From Mycolicibacterium sp. CH28 (lineage in GTDB: Bacteria; Actinomycetota; Actinomycetes; Mycobacteriales; Mycobacteriaceae), in contig NZ_SRLQ01000001.1 in the NCBI RefSeq assembly GCF_004745805.1, forward strand, positions 372,001 to 436,000: 64,000 nucleotides of DNA, read 5' to 3'. How positions within the stretch are numbered: position 1 is the stretch's first letter; every line of letters begins with the position of its first letter. Below are positions 62,883-64,000 of this stretch, one piece after another. A program made the position numbers and the translations under genes. The notes under the pieces were generated by a model. It was given only the letters and a program-made list of their open reading frames with translations, did no database searches and was not told the DNA's origin.

Positions 62883-64000
62883 ATGACCGCAGGGCGCTTC
62901 CATCGAGGCGAACGTGTCCCGGGCTCAGGCCAGACACGGATTCTGATCGACCCGGCTACTGGCGAGCAGACCGCGACAGTGTCGGAGGCCACCGTCGCCG
63001 AGGCCCGAGCGGCCGTCTCTGCGGCAGCGCAGGCCTATCCCGAGTGGTCTGGCCGTACCGCCGGTGAGCGAGCCAGAGCCATCCTGCGGTGGGCGGACTT
63101 GATCGACGCGCACGCCGAACAGCTCACCGCCGTCGAAGTCGCCGAGACCGGCAAGCCGGTAACAGTCTTTCGCGACGGCGAATTGCCCTTCGGCACAGAC
63201 AATGTGAGGTTCTTCGCCGGTGCGGCCCGCTCGTTGGAGCAGTCCGGCGCCGGCGTGTTCAGCGAGGGGTACACGTCGATGATCGTGCGCCGGCCCGTGG
63301 GGCCGGTCGTCGGCATCGCACCGTGGAACTTCCCGATGATCATGGGCCTGTGGAAAATCGGTCCCGCCATTGCAGCGGGTAACACCATCGTGGTGAAACC
63401 GGCACCCGCGACGCCGACCAGCACGCTCTACATCGCAGCGCTGGCAGTCGAGGCGGGCATTCCTGCCGGTGTCCTCGAGGTGGTGACCGGCGATGACTCG
63501 GTCGGACAGGCGCTGGTCGCAGATGAACGGGTACAACTCGTCTCGATCACAGGCTCGACCCGCGCCGGACGTCAGGTGATGTCGACGGCGTCGGCGAGGG
63601 GAGCGCGGGTGCACCTCGAACTTGGCGGCAAGGCGCCGTGTCTGGTGTTCGAGGATGCTCATGTGGACTCGGCGGCGCGCGGCATCGCGATGGGCGCCAC
63701 CTACAACTCCGGACAGGATTGCACGGCGGCCACCCGCGTCTATGCCCACGAATCGGTGTTCGACGACGTTGTGGCGCGGCTGCGGGACTCCTTCGCCGCC
63801 ATCCGCGTCGGAAATCCCCATGATCCGACCTCCGACATCGGACCACTCATCAGCCTGGAACACCGCGAACGTGTCCACGGCTTCGTCGAGCGCGCCGTCG
63901 CCGCCGGCGCCACGGTGCACGTCGGTGGCTCAGTCCCCGAGGGTCCCGGTGCGTACTACCCGCCAACGCTGATCACCGGGGCGCAGCAGTCTGCCGAAAT
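62883..64000 (+). CDS. Aldehyde dehydrogenase, aminobutyraldehyde-dehydrogenase-like (3' cut by window edge)
   Basis: The 372 residues visible are the N-terminal four fifths of an NAD-dependent aldehyde dehydrogenase. GIAPWNFPMIMGLWKIGPA near residue 145, SITGSTRAGRQVM near 222, general-base Glu in LELGGKAP near 245, and nucleophile Cys in NSGQDCTAATRVYA near 280 are intact. The GQDCTAA version of the Cys motif is typical of gamma-aminobutyraldehyde dehydrogenases (PatD/PuuC-like). ATG 62883 has AAGGAGT upstream. With the oxidase before it, it would turn the aldehyde into a GABA-like acid. Confidence 0.87.
   Translation, partial: MTAGRFHRGERVPGSGQTRILIDPATGEQTATVSEATVAEARAAVSAAAQAYPEWSGRTAGERARAILRWADLIDAHAEQLTAVEVAETGKPVTVFRDGELPFGTDNVRFFAGAARSLEQSGAGVFSEGYTSMIVRRPVGPVVGIAPWNFPMIMGLWKIGPAIAAGNTIVVKPAPATPTSTLYIAALAVEAGIPAGVLEVVTGDDSVGQALVADERVQLVSITGSTRAGRQVMSTASARGARVHLELGGKAPCLVFEDAHVDSAARGIAMGATYNSGQDCTAATRVYAHESVFDDVVARLRDSFAAIRVGNPHDPTSDIGPLISLEHRERVHGFVERAVAAGATVHVGGSVPEGPGAYYPPTLITGAQQSAE

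Overview
The window is high-GC actinobacterial DNA, almost certainly from a fast-growing, environmental Mycobacterium (Mycolicibacterium) chromosome. The best evidence is the gene order korA-korB-mobA-rpfE-(saccharopine-dehydrogenase-like)-valS-folC-DUF4233-ndk-rne-rplU-rpmA-obg-proB-nadE, which follows the M. tuberculosis Rv2455c-Rv2438c block as I remember it. Resuscitation-promoting factors, frequent GTG/TTG starts and several promoters that place the start codon at the expected transcription start also fit. I found no insertion sequence, prophage, CRISPR array, tRNA or rRNA.

Region by region. 1-2.9 kb: the tail of a LysR regulator and a type III glutamine synthetase. 2.9-11.3 kb: a peptide-acquisition cassette, with an M20 amidohydrolase divergent from a LysR regulator whose reading frame has no stop and runs into a lipoprotein solute-binding protein. 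Two Dpp-type permeases, a fused double ATPase and a GNAT-C39-like protein follow. 11.3-28.4 kb: a large myo-inositol locus holding an iolC-aldolase-iolB-iolD-iolG operon, a divergent GntR regulator, an FrcBCA-like sugar ABC transporter and a second operon (PhyH dioxygenase, inositol-dehydrogenase-like, IolE-like and a second Gfo/Idh/MocA protein). LacI and PfkB genes close it. Two promoters in this locus share a near-identical 16-bp operator placed 1 bp before the -35 box. 28.4-55.6 kb: the conserved core block (2-oxoacid:ferredoxin oxidoreductase, MobA, two Rpf proteins, ValS, FolC, Ndk, RNase E, L21, L27, Obg, ProB, NadE). It is interrupted by lineage-specific genes: an FAD monooxygenase and prolyl oligopeptidase, a POT peptide transporter, and Sir2 and YdcF genes. 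55.7-61.2 kb: a tight five-gene operon (TetR, GT1 glycosyltransferase, maltokinase/glucosamine-kinase-like protein, SIS sugar isomerase, eukaryote-type UDP-sugar pyrophosphorylase) that looks like a complete amino-sugar activation and transfer module. 61.2-64 kb: a divergent PuuB-like FAD oxidase and an aminobutyraldehyde-dehydrogenase-like gene cut by the window end.

How they work together. The inositol genes cover uptake, oxidation to inosose, dehydration, ring opening, isomerisation, phosphorylation and aldol cleavage; only the last step (IolA/MmsA) is missing. The strongest candidates for undescribed biology are the 55.7-61.2 kb sugar-activation operon, the LysR/SBP/Dpp/GNAT-C39 cassette, the PhyH branch of the inositol locus, and small GAGCGAAGCGAC-containing repeats inserted in frame inside genes. 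All functional calls are from sequence reading alone; no database search was run.
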